DNA of 64,000 nt from Pontibacterium sinense (GCF_015209595.1 NZ_JADEYS010000013.1:1-64000), one strand, 5' to 3'; counted from the stretch's first letter, positions 35,154 through 45,010 are shown. Translations and numbers: made by a program. The notes: generated by a model not told the origin, from the letters alone.

Positions 35154-35650
35154 TGTCTATTACCGAGACGTGACTCTTCGATATGTCCCAAAAGTGATTT
35201 CAACTCAATCATTGTTTTCCTATCCGTTCTTTTTAACCCTGCGTTAACTCTATTCGGCATGATGCTGAATTTACCGCTCCTCCTATCCGGGAGGGGCGGG
35301 CTTTTCTTTATGCTCTGTCCTGACTTCTGCCTAAAAATACACGTTAAGTCCCGTGTTATCTGCGTTTCAGCGGCGTGAGAAAAAATCATTTCAGAAATAT
35401 GAACTATGCTACGTATACGTGTTCTGGGGCTCTGGCGCACGGATCTACTGTTTTTTAACAGAAGAATGAGCTCCAGACAGCTTTACGACCTGAAGGGGAT
35501 GCGCTTTGCCCCTCCTATTTGGTTTGGCTAACGCGTCTGGTGTGTGCGTATTCTGTCTGCACCCCTTCTGCTAAGAGTCCGACACTCTACTTTGACCGGA
35601 AAGCCACAACTGACTGAACAACTAACGTGTTGATAGGACAGGATCTGAGT
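35154..35650. other. Intergenic region between pta and the porin gene
   Basis: It contains the pta terminator at 35274. The remaining 340 bases carry the porin leader and a CTGGGGCT/CTGGCGC pair eight bases apart (35424, 35432), which lacks the 23-base spacing of the TauR-like sites. I see no gene. Confidence 0.45.
35274..35309 (+). terminator. Terminator of pta
   Basis: CCGCTCCTCC pairs with GGGAGGGGCGG (one G-U pair), followed by CTTTTCTTT. Confidence 0.7.
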
Positions 35651-36853
35651 ATGGCTAACTTTCCAAAGACTCTGGTAAATAGTGCGGTACTGGTTGCATC
35701 CATTGCGACAGTGCCTTTCGTTAGTGCTGCTGATGAGGCTGAGTTTTCGCTCAGTACTCGAACCTTCTACTTTAATCGTGACTTCCGTGAAGGGCCTGAA
35801 GACAGGGTTGCGATGGCGCAGGCGTTCAGGGCAGATTATATGTCCCCGACGTTCGCAGAGCGTTTACGAGTAGGATTGACCGGGTTGGTGAATATCAAAC
35901 TGGATGGTCGAAATAACGATGCAGGTACAGATGTATTGCGCGTCGAAAGTGATGGAGGAACCACGAGCTCGGCTAAGATAGGCCAGGCATTTGTTGACGT
36001 TGCAATAACTGATGGCGTCGACGTGCGTGTGGGGCGGGTCATCATGGGGCTGCCGCTGCTAAATGATCCGGATATTCGTTCTACTCCCGGTGCCCATCAG
36101 GTAGCGATGCTGACTGGTAGCGTTGATAGTGCGGAATTTTATGCGGTTTATAGTGATGAGGCACGCACCCGGTCAAACCTTTCCTTTGACGAGTTTACCT
36201 CCAATGGTGAGGACTACGAGATCGTCGTCGTCGGGGGCGGGTATACGGCTGATAACGGCTTAGGGGTTCATGCGTCCTACGGCTATGCAGATGACTATCA
36301 ACGCCAGATATACCTGAATGCCAACTACACGTTTGATTTGGGCGATATGAGAAGCCTGTTGTTGGATTTCTATCACTATGATGGCGAAGCAGAAGGGAAT
36401 CTGTATTCGAATCCTGACTATAACTCCACCATGACGAATATCGCCGCGCGCTATTCGATGGGCAACCTGAAACTGCTGGCATCCTTCCAAACGATCGGAG
36501 GGGATTATGCCTATGATTTCGCATGGGGTGGCAGTGACCAGACCCTGCCGGGCGTGTGGAACTCGGTGCAGTTCAATGACTTTAACCGTAAGGATGAAGA
36601 TTCTTATCAGCTTCGGGCAGACTACGTATTTCCGGGCGTCCCTGGCTTGAAAGGGCTGATCAGGCACGTTGAGGGTACCTATGAGGTTGGTACCACCGAA
36701 GTGGATGAAACGGAAACCAACGTAGATATGACCTATACGCTGGCGGACGGTAACTTGCAGGGTATGAGCTTCCGTGTGCGTTACGCCCATATCGAGGCAG
36801 ATGCGTACAGTGATATCGATGAACTCCGACTGATGATGAATTACACCTTCTAA
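35651..36853 (+). CDS. OprD-family outer-membrane porin
   Basis: A 400-residue outer-membrane channel. The signal peptide (about 1-27, ending VSAADE) precedes a first strand FSLSTRTFYFNRDFREG, which is close to the start of OprD-type porins. Alternating amphipathic strands run to a terminal phenylalanine (LRLMMNYTF). Family members pass amino acids and small organic acids. Its place just after the taurine locus suggests uptake of a related substrate, but it has its own promoter region and lacks the 23-base CTGG pair. It is followed by a terminator. Confidence 0.8.
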   Translation: MANFPKTLVNSAVLVASIATVPFVSAADEAEFSLSTRTFYFNRDFREGPEDRVAMAQAFRADYMSPTFAERLRVGLTGLVNIKLDGRNNDAGTDVLRVESDGGTTSSAKIGQAFVDVAITDGVDVRVGRVIMGLPLLNDPDIRSTPGAHQVAMLTGSVDSAEFYAVYSDEARTRSNLSFDEFTSNGEDYEIVVVGGGYTADNGLGVHASYGYADDYQRQIYLNANYTFDLGDMRSLLLDFYHYDGEAEGNLYSNPDYNSTMTNIAARYSMGNLKLLASFQTIGGDYAYDFAWGGSDQTLPGVWNSVQFNDFNRKDEDSYQLRADYVFPGVPGLKGLIRHVEGTYEVGTTEVDETETNVDMTYTLADGNLQGMSFRVRYAHIEADAYSDIDELRLMMNYTF

Positions 36854-36874
36854 TCGGCCTGATTTGGCTAAATC

Positions 36875-36904
36875 GCTCCTCCTTTAAGGGGGAGCGCCTT
36901 TCTT
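36875..36904 (+). terminator. Terminator of the porin gene
   Basis: GCTCCTCCT and AGGGGGAGC form the stem with loop TTA, followed by a pyrimidine- and T-rich run. Confidence 0.75.
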
Positions 36905-37102
36905 TTACATTTTTCCTCGCGTTCCCATCTCTGGCATAACTTGCACCGATATGATGCGATTTGGCGGCTAATATAGCTTGTTCTGCTTTGTAAATTGGCT
37001 GGCTCTAAAATCCGAAAAGTTCTGGCTCTAATCGATTTCATGTAACCGGTCTTTAATGAACCTATGCCGTTCAAATTATAAGAATACACAATGGAGTGCG
37101 AC

Positions 37103-37402
37103 ATGCCGTTACAGCGTTATGGTTTTATTGTTAAAAGCGCCGATCTTGAAATGTTTAAACATCATGCCCGCCTACATAGCGAAAACTTTGATATGTCAGT
37201 GGCTGGTGTTTCTGATGTATCGCAGGCTGTGTTGGTTGCTCAGGAGATGCTCACCAAAGGTATACAGCTTATTGAGATGTGTGGTGGCTTTTCCGCAGAG
37301 GACGCACAGCAAGTACGTGAAGCGATCAACGACCATATTCCCGTAGGCTACGTTCAGTACACAGATGAAGAACGTGCACGCTTACAGCGCGAACTGAGCT
37401 AA
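37103..37402 (+). CDS. DUF6506 family protein
   Basis: A 99-residue protein of a family without known function. The opening RYGFIVKSADL, the core VLVAQEMLTKGIQLIEMCGGF and the end IPVGYVQY are typical of DUF6506. It has no signal peptide or membrane segment. I start at the ATG at 37103, seven bases after GGAG. It heads a three-gene operon with a LuxR-type response regulator (12 bases downstream) and a ThiM-like kinase, so it may take part in whatever that regulator controls. Confidence 0.75.
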   Translation: MPLQRYGFIVKSADLEMFKHHARLHSENFDMSVAGVSDVSQAVLVAQEMLTKGIQLIEMCGGFSAEDAQQVREAINDHIPVGYVQYTDEERARLQRELS

Positions 37403-37414
37403 CAGGGCGCGACC

Positions 37415-38032
37415 ATGAAAATCATTATTGCTGATTCATCACCGCTTTATGCATTAGGTGTAGAGCTGGTTATGGGTAAGTCCGGTATTACTGTCGTTTC
37501 CCAGATCGTCGAGAGTTTTGACGGTTTGCAGCATGCTGTAGAGCATGTGCAAGGGGCAATGATGATCGTCGTGGATGCCCGTCTTCCGGGGCTTGTTGAA
37601 CTGGAAGCGCTGGCACGCTTTAAGCAAAACAACAATGCCCGCCTGCTGATGCTCACTGATGATACCGATGTGGCATTGATGCGCCGTGCGCGTATGAGTG
37701 GTGTCGATGGTGTTGTCGCCAAAACCGCACCGTTGAGTGAGTTGGGTGAGGCCCTGCGTGAGATTCTCGCGGGGGGTACCTGGCGCTTCAATGAAAAAGT
37801 GTCACTGGACCAGTGGGGCGCACAAAAGACCCGCCTTGGGTATGCCCTGTGTCGGTTGTCTAATCAGGAAAACAAGGTCCTGAATCTGGTGAAGTGCGGT
37901 CTGCGTAACAAGCAGATCGCTGACAAGATGTCGTTGACTGAACATACGGTCAAAACGCATATGTCTAGCATCCTGCGAAAACTTGAAGTTGAAAACCGAA
38001 CCCAGCTGGTGGTTGCCTTGCAACAAATTTAG
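37415..38032 (+). CDS. LuxR/NarL-type response regulator, orphan
   Basis: A 205-residue two-domain regulator. The receiver (about 1-120) has the phospho-acceptor aspartate in VVDARLPG, threonine in MLTDD and lysine in VAKTA. The acidic pocket is atypical: IIIADSS offers one aspartate where most receivers have two acidic residues, so phosphorylation should be tested. The GerE/LuxR helix-turn-helix (about 140-205) contains LSNQENKVLNLVKCGLRNKQIADKMSLTEHTVKTHM. No histidine kinase is adjacent. It is cotranscribed with the DUF6506 gene. Confidence 0.87.
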   Translation: MKIIIADSSPLYALGVELVMGKSGITVVSQIVESFDGLQHAVEHVQGAMMIVVDARLPGLVELEALARFKQNNNARLLMLTDDTDVALMRRARMSGVDGVVAKTAPLSELGEALREILAGGTWRFNEKVSLDQWGAQKTRLGYALCRLSNQENKVLNLVKCGLRNKQIADKMSLTEHTVKTHMSSILRKLEVENRTQLVVALQQI

Positions 38033-38080
38033 CCGATTGCAGCGCAGGTGCTGCATTCAGATCCGTATCGGAGGCCGTAT

Positions 38081-38899
38081 ATGTCAACCGTATTTAAAGT
38101 GTTTGATGTTGAGTCCCAGAGCAATCTGGATTACGCGCGTTCTTGCGCAACAATGCTGTCGACCATTGGCCAGCAGAAACCTCGTGTGCAGTGCATTACC
38201 AATACTGCTGCCATGGATTTTACTTCTGATATTGTGTTGGCTGTTGGCGCACGACCCTCTCTCACGATGGGTATCGATGAGATTCGTGAGTTTGTTGCCA
38301 GCTCCGATGCGCTGAGTATCAATATCGGTACCTTGGACGCAGCACGTAAGGCCGCCATCATTCCCGCGATCGAAACGGCTAATGACTATCAGCGTCCTTG
38401 GGTGTTAGATCCGGTTTCCGCGCATGCGTCAGAGAAACGGTGCGAATATGCACGTGAACTGCTTGAGCTAAAACCCACCGTGATCCGTGGCAATATCGCC
38501 GAAATTAAAGCATTGGTAGGGCGGGATACGCCCGATGCAGCCTGGATTCTGGCTCAGGAGACGGGCGCTGTTGTCGCGCAGACGGGTGAAGCCGATATTA
38601 TTACGGACGGGACGAAAGCCCTGATGATTGCAAACGGCGACGAAATGCAGACCCGTGTGTCGGCGATGGGTTGTGCTGCGACCGCGTTTGTTGCGACGTT
38701 TCTGGCGGTTAACCGTCGTGCGTTTGATGCGACTGTTCAGGCATTGTTAGCGTTGTCTGTTTCTGGTGAAGTTGCTGCTGCAAAATCTGAAGGTCCGGGC
38801 AGTCTGCATATGCATATCCTGGATACCTTATATTCGTTGGATAAAACGTTGCTGGAGCAGCGCGCTCATCTGCTTAAATGTGAAGAAGTTGCTGCCTGA
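38081..38899 (+). CDS. ThiM-like hydroxyethylthiazole kinase family protein
   Basis: A ribokinase-like fold protein of 272 residues resembling ThiM, which phosphorylates hydroxyethylthiazole in thiamine salvage. VQCITNTAAMDFTSDIVLAVGARPSL matches the ThiM N-terminal site, VIRGNIAEIKAL the RGN-E motif, and VSAMGCAATAFVATFLA the anion hole with the conserved cysteine. ThiM normally begins that helix with GTGC; here it is AMGC. No thiD or thiE is adjacent and the gene lies in an operon with a response regulator and DUF6506, so a related but different substrate is possible. AGG lies upstream of the ATG (GGAGG). Confidence 0.78.
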   Translation: MSTVFKVFDVESQSNLDYARSCATMLSTIGQQKPRVQCITNTAAMDFTSDIVLAVGARPSLTMGIDEIREFVASSDALSINIGTLDAARKAAIIPAIETANDYQRPWVLDPVSAHASEKRCEYARELLELKPTVIRGNIAEIKALVGRDTPDAAWILAQETGAVVAQTGEADIITDGTKALMIANGDEMQTRVSAMGCAATAFVATFLAVNRRAFDATVQALLALSVSGEVAAAKSEGPGSLHMHILDTLYSLDKTLLEQRAHLLKCEEVAA

Positions 38900-38926
38900 T
38901 TTCAGATAAAAAACAGTTCATATAAC

Positions 38927-38955
38927 AAAAAAGAGAGCGCTTGCTCTCTTTTTTT
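38927..38955. terminator. Bidirectional terminator between thiM-like and GGDEF-EAL genes
   Basis: AAAAAAGAGAGC, a short loop, and GCTCTCTTTTTTT, serving both convergent genes. Confidence 0.88.
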
Positions 38956-38970
38956 CGTTTAGGTGTTTGG

Positions 38971-41900
38971 CTATATAGTGCTTAGCTGTTGGCGAACATC
39001 ATCAACTAAGTACTCTAACTCAGGAAGACGTGAGCGTGCTTGTGCAACATCACCACAGCGATATTGATTTTCGATTTCCTGGGCCAATAGGTGGACGTGG
39101 TCACGGCGTTCGTCGATATCACGTAACATACTTTCGCTGATCAAATGCTCTTTACGGCATCGTTCGCTCCAAGCGAAACAATGGGAGAGTTGTTGATCCG
39201 CAATCGGCCACGCAGGTTCGATCGATGGGTCAGATCTGAGTGCTTGCTCAAATTCCGTAGTCCAGTAATTGAGGGAGAGCAGGAACAGTTCGATCATGGT
39301 TTGGCGCTGAGACAGATTGCGCCCCTTAAATGCCTGCCATGCATCAAAGGGTTCAAAGCCCTTCAGCCAAGTGGGGAGCTTTTCTGCAGGCATTGGGCGC
39401 GCAATAGCATAGCCCTGTGCGTTTTCACAGCCCATCAGTAGCAGCATCAATCCCTCCCAAACAGTCTCGACACCTTCTGCAATGACATTACGGTCAAATG
39501 CTTCGGCAAGCCTGATGACGCCGTCGACGATGCGGAAATCGTCCGGACTCGACATTAGATGGGTGACAAAACTGCAATCGATCTTAATGTTGTCGGCGGT
39601 CAGGTTTCTCAGATGCGCTAGTGAGGAGAATCCGGTACCAAAATCATCCAGGGCGAAACTCACGCCCAGGTTGTTTTGACAGCTCTCGATGATCTTATTG
39701 ATCGCCTGAAGGTTTCCGAAGTCTGTGCTCTCCAGTATCTCCAGCTGAATATACTGCGTATCGATCTGTGGGTATTCGGCCAGACTGACGGTGAGTTCAG
39801 ACTCAAAGTCTGGAGACAACAGATGAAAGGCGGACACGTTGATACTCACGTCCAGCTTCAAGCCTGCCTTATGCCAGTTGCTGACTTGAAGAAGTGCTTC
39901 TTTGATGACCCAATTGCCGATCTCGATTTCAAGGTTTGTACCTGAGATAGCAGGCAGGAAGCTAAAGGGTGGAAGTATTCCTTTTTCGGGATGGTTCCAG
40001 CGGATCAAGGCTTCGACACCCCACACTTCGCCGGTACACATGTTCACTTTAGGTTGGTAATAGAGCACAAACTGCTGCTCACGGAATGCCTGTTCAATGT
40101 CACGCCGTTTGTTATGCGTCTCTATCAGTTGCTGATCGTCTTTGGCGTTGAACATATCAAAATTGTTCTTACCGCCCAGTTTGACTCGATACATTGCCTG
40201 GTCTGCATGGCGGAGTAGGGTATCAATGTCTACCTGATCGTGTGGGTAGATAGTGATCCCGCTGGAAGCGGTGATATGCAGTTCATGTCCATCGATATAA
40301 AACGGTTCGCAGATCGTACTGTGGATGCGGTCCAGAGCTTCACGGCAATCTTCTGTGGAGTGAATATCGCCGATGAGAATAGCAAATTCGTCTCCGCCCA
40401 GTCGGGATGCAGTATCTTCATCTCGGATACAGGAGAGAATGCGCTCGGATACCTGGACGAGCAGTTGGTCACCGATGTTATGGCCGTAGTGATCGTTAAC
40501 CTGTTTAAAGTTATCGAGATCCAGAAAGCAGACAGCGAGCAAGCTGCCGGTTCGATTGCAGCGCGCGGTGGCCTGTTGGAACCGATCTGTTAGCAACACA
40601 CGGTTAGGTAGCTGGGTCAGTACGTCGTGGTAGGCCATCATCTCCAGTGCCTGCTGTTGGGTTTTCAGCTGGGTGATGTCAGAAAAGATGCCCACGTAGT
40701 TCGTGATCTCACCGGAGGTATTGCTAATATCGGAGATCGTGAGCTGCTCGATGTATAACTCACCATCTTTTCTGCGATTCCATATCTCGCCACGCCATGA
40801 GCCTTCTCGTTTAAGCTCCTGCCAAAGATCGTTGTAGAAAGACGCATCCTGTTTGCCGGAACTAAGCATGTTCGGATTATTATTGAGGGCTTCTTCCCGT
40901 GTGTAGCCGGTGATTTCACAGAATTTCGGATTGACGTCGACGATACGAGCGAGAGCATCTGTGACCATAATGCCTTCTTCTGCTTCATCGAAGACATTGG
41001 ATAACAGGTTTAACCGGGTATTCGTCCGGGTTTTATCGATCGCCAGCATGGCAAGTCGGGCTGCAAAATCAATGATTTCCAAATCTTGCGCATTGGGTGT
41101 TGAGGGTATTGGATGATAGATGGCAAACGTACCAAGAATTTCCCCGTCACCATGCAGAATGGGTTCTGACCAGCATGAGGCCAGTCCCGCCTGCTGGGCC
41201 AACTCTGTGTAGGGTGCCCAATAGGGGTGGGTGTTGATGTCTTCTACGATGACGCGTTTCTTTAGAAACGCCGCTGTGCCGCAGCTACCAACGCCGTCAC
41301 CAATTGCAATACCTTCAACTGCCTCATTGTAGAAATCCGGTAAGTTAGGTGCTGCGCCCATATGCAGATGTTTCTTCTCTTCATCAAGCAGCAAAATACT
41401 GCACAGTGCACCACGGCTCGTGTCTTCGATCATGCTGATGATCGACATAAAAATGGTGTCCAGTGGGACGTTCTGGACCAGTTGCTCCAGCACTTTGAGA
41501 CGTGCAGATTCGAGAATTTCTGTGTGCTTGCGCCGTGAAATATCGGTGACGACACCGATCACCCGGGTAGGGGTGTCGTCTTCTGCTACATGCACAATTT
41601 CAGAGACAGCGTGCAGCCATAGCCAATATCCTTTTTTGGTGCGACGACGAAATTCGATCTCTGTGGTTTCGCCGGTTGTCGCGCACGTTTCAAGCATCTC
41701 AGTCAGTTGAGCCAGATCGTCTGGATGTACGCCGTTTTTCAAGGTGTCCAGATCGGTCTGGAATTCGTCCCGTTCGTAGTCAAGCAGCGCGGGGTATTCA
41801 TCGCCCACCCAGATTTCACCACTATTGAGGTCCATTTCAAACCAGCTTTGGCGAGCGGTCCTGAGTGCGAGTTCGGTGTGTTTAAGTGTCGTGGTGAGTG

Positions 41901-42789
41901 CGGTAGTCCGTTGTTCAACCGCTTGTTCAAGTGTGGCCTGATCCTGTCGTAACTTTCTTACCAGCAGCACAGTGACAACAACCAGCAAGCAAAAAGACAG
42001 CCCGGCAATGATATCCAGTAGCAACCAGTATCCGTTACGCCAACCAGACACCGGCGTGACTTCGAGTTTCCACTCGCCATCAGGGACTGCAATGGGTACA
42101 GAGATTGGACTATCGCTGATAGGGCTGTCGGACTGGGCCAGCAGCATCGGTATTCCCGAATGTGGGTCGACGCTGAATAGACGATATGCAAGTCCCTGTT
42201 CATCCAGGTTGTGGAGCTTGGTATTTTCCAGGACATCAGGAAAACGAATCAAGACGTTGCTGAATCCCCAGAATTGTTGTTTTTGCTCGCGTGTTTCAAG
42301 AAAAACGGGTAGTCGTCCGGCAGCCGCGAGTCCTCCTTGTACCAGGGTGAAAGGATCGCTCATGGTGAGCTGTCCGGTCTTCATGGCACGAAATGCTGCT
42401 TCATCCCTTCGACTATCTTGCAGTAAGTTGTATCCGAGCGCGCGTTCGTTTCCCTCCAGTGGGTGGGTGTGGCTGATAATGCCGTTTGGCGACAACTGAA
42501 TGGCTGTAGCGCTTGGATAGTAGTTGAGGAGTTCTGAAGCGACCTGATCGAAGGTTTCAACGTTGCCTTGATTTTGTCGAACGAAGGTTGCAAGCGCATA
42601 AGTTGCAGAAAGTGCATGGTCTACGTTCTGTTTGATCTGGCTCGCAAATCCGGTCGCCGTGTTTTTTATCGCGTGGCGTTTCGCCTGATAATGAGCCTGA
42701 TCGACATAGACGACAGCAGAGACTGATAGCAGAACTGTGACTGCGATCAGCATAGTCAGATAACGTGTGCTATTGGAGAATGACTTCAT
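38971..42789 (-). CDS. CHASE-PAS-GAF-PAS-GGDEF-EAL cyclic-di-GMP enzyme with CZB-like C-terminus
   Basis: A 1272-residue membrane-anchored sensor. Transmembrane segments lie at about 10-30 and 255-278, enclosing a periplasmic CHASE-type domain. PAS (about 310-420), GAF (about 435-585) and PAS (about 595-710) domains follow. The GGDEF motif is intact at 798-802, with an RxxD inhibitory site (789-792) five residues before it. EAL is intact at 926-928 and DDFGTG at 1048-1053, so both synthesis and hydrolysis of c-di-GMP are possible. The last 110 residues, with LSHCFAWSE and RRDHVHLLAQE, resemble a chemoreceptor zinc-binding (CZB) domain whose first histidine is not evident. It is a single gene. 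Confidence 0.88.
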   Translation of the reverse strand: MKSFSNSTRYLTMLIAVTVLLSVSAVVYVDQAHYQAKRHAIKNTATGFASQIKQNVDHALSATYALATFVRQNQGNVETFDQVASELLNYYPSATAIQLSPNGIISHTHPLEGNERALGYNLLQDSRRDEAAFRAMKTGQLTMSDPFTLVQGGLAAAGRLPVFLETREQKQQFWGFSNVLIRFPDVLENTKLHNLDEQGLAYRLFSVDPHSGIPMLLAQSDSPISDSPISVPIAVPDGEWKLEVTPVSGWRNGYWLLLDIIAGLSFCLLVVVTVLLVRKLRQDQATLEQAVEQRTTALTTTLKHTELALRTARQSWFEMDLNSGEIWVGDEYPALLDYERDEFQTDLDTLKNGVHPDDLAQLTEMLETCATTGETTEIEFRRRTKKGYWLWLHAVSEIVHVAEDDTPTRVIGVVTDISRRKHTEILESARLKVLEQLVQNVPLDTIFMSIISMIEDTSRGALCSILLLDEEKKHLHMGAAPNLPDFYNEAVEGIAIGDGVGSCGTAAFLKKRVIVEDINTHPYWAPYTELAQQAGLASCWSEPILHGDGEILGTFAIYHPIPSTPNAQDLEIIDFAARLAMLAIDKTRTNTRLNLLSNVFDEAEEGIMVTDALARIVDVNPKFCEITGYTREEALNNNPNMLSSGKQDASFYNDLWQELKREGSWRGEIWNRRKDGELYIEQLTISDISNTSGEITNYVGIFSDITQLKTQQQALEMMAYHDVLTQLPNRVLLTDRFQQATARCNRTGSLLAVCFLDLDNFKQVNDHYGHNIGDQLLVQVSERILSCIRDEDTASRLGGDEFAILIGDIHSTEDCREALDRIHSTICEPFYIDGHELHITASSGITIYPHDQVDIDTLLRHADQAMYRVKLGGKNNFDMFNAKDDQQLIETHNKRRDIEQAFREQQFVLYYQPKVNMCTGEVWGVEALIRWNHPEKGILPPFSFLPAISGTNLEIEIGNWVIKEALLQVSNWHKAGLKLDVSINVSAFHLLSPDFESELTVSLAEYPQIDTQYIQLEILESTDFGNLQAINKIIESCQNNLGVSFALDDFGTGFSSLAHLRNLTADNIKIDCSFVTHLMSSPDDFRIVDGVIRLAEAFDRNVIAEGVETVWEGLMLLLMGCENAQGYAIARPMPAEKLPTWLKGFEPFDAWQAFKGRNLSQRQTMIELFLLSLNYWTTEFEQALRSDPSIEPAWPIADQQLSHCFAWSERCRKEHLISESMLRDIDERRDHVHLLAQEIENQYRCGDVAQARSRLPELEYLVDDVRQQLSTI

Positions 42790-43410
42790 GAACTCAACAT
42801 TCCATACCGAGCATGATAGGTACTTTCTGCGTGCTCGCCCGACGGCATAAATTTATTACCAGTTTGGGCGGTTGGGCAGATGGGTGCAAGGCTCTTATAA
42901 CGACATCGGACAAACTGAGGCTAACGATATCGCGGCAAACTAATTCTTGAATGATATGAAAATAAAACAATATTACTACGTAGAAATTAGCAATTACAGG
43001 CTTTGCGGGTAATTATTGAAACGGATTCTAACATTATTTTTGTAGGTTTGAAGCTTTTTAAGGGGGTTGCTTCGGCGCATAGTCCAAATAACACCATGAT
43101 TTGAAAGGTGCTTGTATAATACATTTAATTTTGTGGGTATTTTTAAATGACAAGACGCTTCACCTATTGCGAGCATCTGCCTTTCGGTGATTTCCTATGG
43201 ATAGGGATTACGACTATTTATGACTTCAGGCCCGACTTCCGGATTCTTTTGATGGTGGGTGAGGGCTTAGATAAAGAGGGGGTCATACAACGTCTGATAA
43301 GGCGTGTGGATATTGCGGGGGGGTAAGGGTGACTAATTTTCATTAGTAACTCTTTTAAGGGGCTGGGCTGGTCTTGGTTGATAGAGACCAGCAAATCAAC
43401 GTTATCGTGA
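42790..43410. other. AT-rich intergenic region
   Basis: About 620 bases without a convincing gene. Short frames on the minus strand lack good ribosome binding sites. It presumably contains the promoter of the GGDEF-EAL gene near 42800-42900. Confidence 0.4.
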
Positions 43411-43602
43411 TCAGACGGTTTTGCGAGAATTAATGTGGTAAGCCGGATGAGCAAGAAACGGAAGTCGAATACTTAGCAGCGTCTTGATGCCACTAGAAAT
43501 CATCTTTGCAACTGAAGTCAATTCACTAATCAGAGCCAGCTTTTGACGTAATTCTGGATCATTACGAAGAATCTGAGCGAGTTGTGTTTCAGCGTTGTTC
43601 AT
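43411..43602 (-). CDS. Small protein of unknown function (63 residues)
   Basis: The frame starts at the ATG at 43602, with AAGGTG about seven bases upstream; a GTG three codons earlier is possible. The N-terminal half, NNAETQLAQILRNDPELRQKLALISEL, is helical and vaguely similar to Nif11-type leader regions (DPELRQKL), followed by SVAKMISSGIKTLLSIRLPF and a basic end. No peptide-modifying genes are nearby, so a natural-product precursor is only a speculation. Coding status is uncertain. Confidence 0.45.
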   Translation of the reverse strand: MNNAETQLAQILRNDPELRQKLALISELTSVAKMISSGIKTLLSIRLPFLAHPAYHINSRKTV

Positions 43603-43839
43603 GGATATCACCTTGGCGTGCAGATTGGTGTGGTTATATAAGTGGGTTGTATTGTAGGGGCTGACCTTTGGATAAAATAACGAGTTATTCTTGAACTAAA
43701 GATTAGAAAAATTCATGTAATTTTCGGGATAGATTTTAGGGGCGAATTTTATAGGTATCAGGTATAGCTGGTGTTATGTATATGGGGATATGATAATTGG
43801 CTTCTCGATTTGTAACGTTTACTTTGCTGAATTTCTATC

Positions 43840-44457
43840 ATGACTATTGAAAGTGCAATCTCATTCTTTATCGCGATCCTGATCTTTGGTGTAACACCGG
43901 GCCCTGGCGTGTTTGCCATTCTGGCGCGTGCGTTAACCAATGGGGCGAGCAGCTGTGTGTTGTTGGCACTGGGTATGACGATCAGCGATATTCTCTATCT
44001 CATCGCCGCGTGTTTAGGTTTGGCTGCTATCGCGACACACTGGTCGGAGCTGTTTACGGTGATCCGTATTGTCGGGGCTGCATATCTGCTTTATCTGGGA
44101 TGGAAGATGTGGACTGCACCGGTGTCCCTGGATCAGAGCAATAACCGATTGACGCGTTCGGGCATGGCGTTGAGCTTTGTGCAGGGCTTTCTGATCTCCG
44201 CCTCTAACCCCAAGGTTATCCTGTTTTATGTGGCTTTCCTGCCGACCTTTATGGATCTGACTGTGCTGAGCAGCGGTGATATTGTATTGGCGTCTGTGCT
44301 GACGCTGGTGGCATTGATGATCGGTTTGATGGCTATCGCTGTATTTGCGTCCAAGGCCCGCGGCTGGTTTCGTTCTGAGCGGGCGATGAAGCGTTTAAAC
44401 CGCGGGGCAGGATCTATTATGGCCAGCGCTGGTGCATATCTGGCATTGCGCAACTAA
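43840..44457 (+). CDS. LysE/RhtB-family amino-acid exporter
   Basis: A 205-residue inner-membrane protein with five or six helices. FGVTPGPGVFAILARALTNGASSCVLLALGMTISD is the family signature in helix 1 and the following loop; YLLYLGWKMWTAP and ASNPKVILFYVAFLP are later conserved parts. It exports amino acids or derivatives such as homoserine, lysine or threonine; the substrate is not known. It is convergent with the MerR gene, which ends four bases away. Confidence 0.85.
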   Translation: MTIESAISFFIAILIFGVTPGPGVFAILARALTNGASSCVLLALGMTISDILYLIAACLGLAAIATHWSELFTVIRIVGAAYLLYLGWKMWTAPVSLDQSNNRLTRSGMALSFVQGFLISASNPKVILFYVAFLPTFMDLTVLSSGDIVLASVLTLVALMIGLMAIAVFASKARGWFRSERAMKRLNRGAGSIMASAGAYLALRN

Positions 44458-44461
44458 AGCA

Positions 44462-45010
44462 TCACTCCTGTGTGGCGGGGCGTGTCCACTCTGCTTGTGA
44501 GCAGCGACGAATGTAAGCAATTTCGTCGCTGTCTATATTAAGCGATTCCAAAAAATCCTGATGTGCTTCCGGCAGGCTGCGTTCGAACTCAACATGCCAC
44601 TGCCGCATCGCCGTTTCATCCATTCCTGTTGCTTCAAGAATCGCGACCCATTGAGCTTTATCCATTGTACGGCTGTTCCGCAGTGCGGATGCTTTTCCAA
44701 GTATTTTTAGTACCCGCTGTTGTTGTTGCCGAAGCTGGCCAATTTCATGATTGAGGTTGGCCAGATGTTGTTCCAGTAACGCGGTGGACTGACTGTTGGC
44801 TTCATTAAGCAAGCAGGCAATTTCTTCCAACGGTAAGCCAGCGTCTTTATACAGCGTGATTTGTTCCATGCGCTGCATATCCTTCTGTGTATACATCCGG
44901 TAGTTGGCGTTGCTGCGGGCGGAGGGTTGCAGCAGGCCGATCTTATCGTAGTAGATCAGTGTGCTACGCGATAATTGGAATTGCTTCATCAACTGGCCGA
45001 TGGTGTACAT
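44462..45010 (-). CDS. MerR-family transcriptional regulator
   Basis: A 182-residue regulator. The N-terminal MYTIGQLMKQFQLSRSTLIYYDKIGLLQPSARSNANYRMYTQKDMQRMEQI is a complete MerR winged helix. A coiled coil follows (LLEQHLANLNHEIGQLRQQQQRVLKILG), then an effector domain with no MerR-type metal cysteines. The C-terminal part, with WVAILEATGMDETAMRQWH, resembles MerR members that sense small organic molecules. Its target is unknown; the next gene on its strand is a conserved hypothetical. Confidence 0.87.
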   Translation of the reverse strand: MYTIGQLMKQFQLSRSTLIYYDKIGLLQPSARSNANYRMYTQKDMQRMEQITLYKDAGLPLEEIACLLNEANSQSTALLEQHLANLNHEIGQLRQQQQRVLKILGKASALRNSRTMDKAQWVAILEATGMDETAMRQWHVEFERSLPEAHQDFLESLNIDSDEIAYIRRCSQAEWTRPATQE

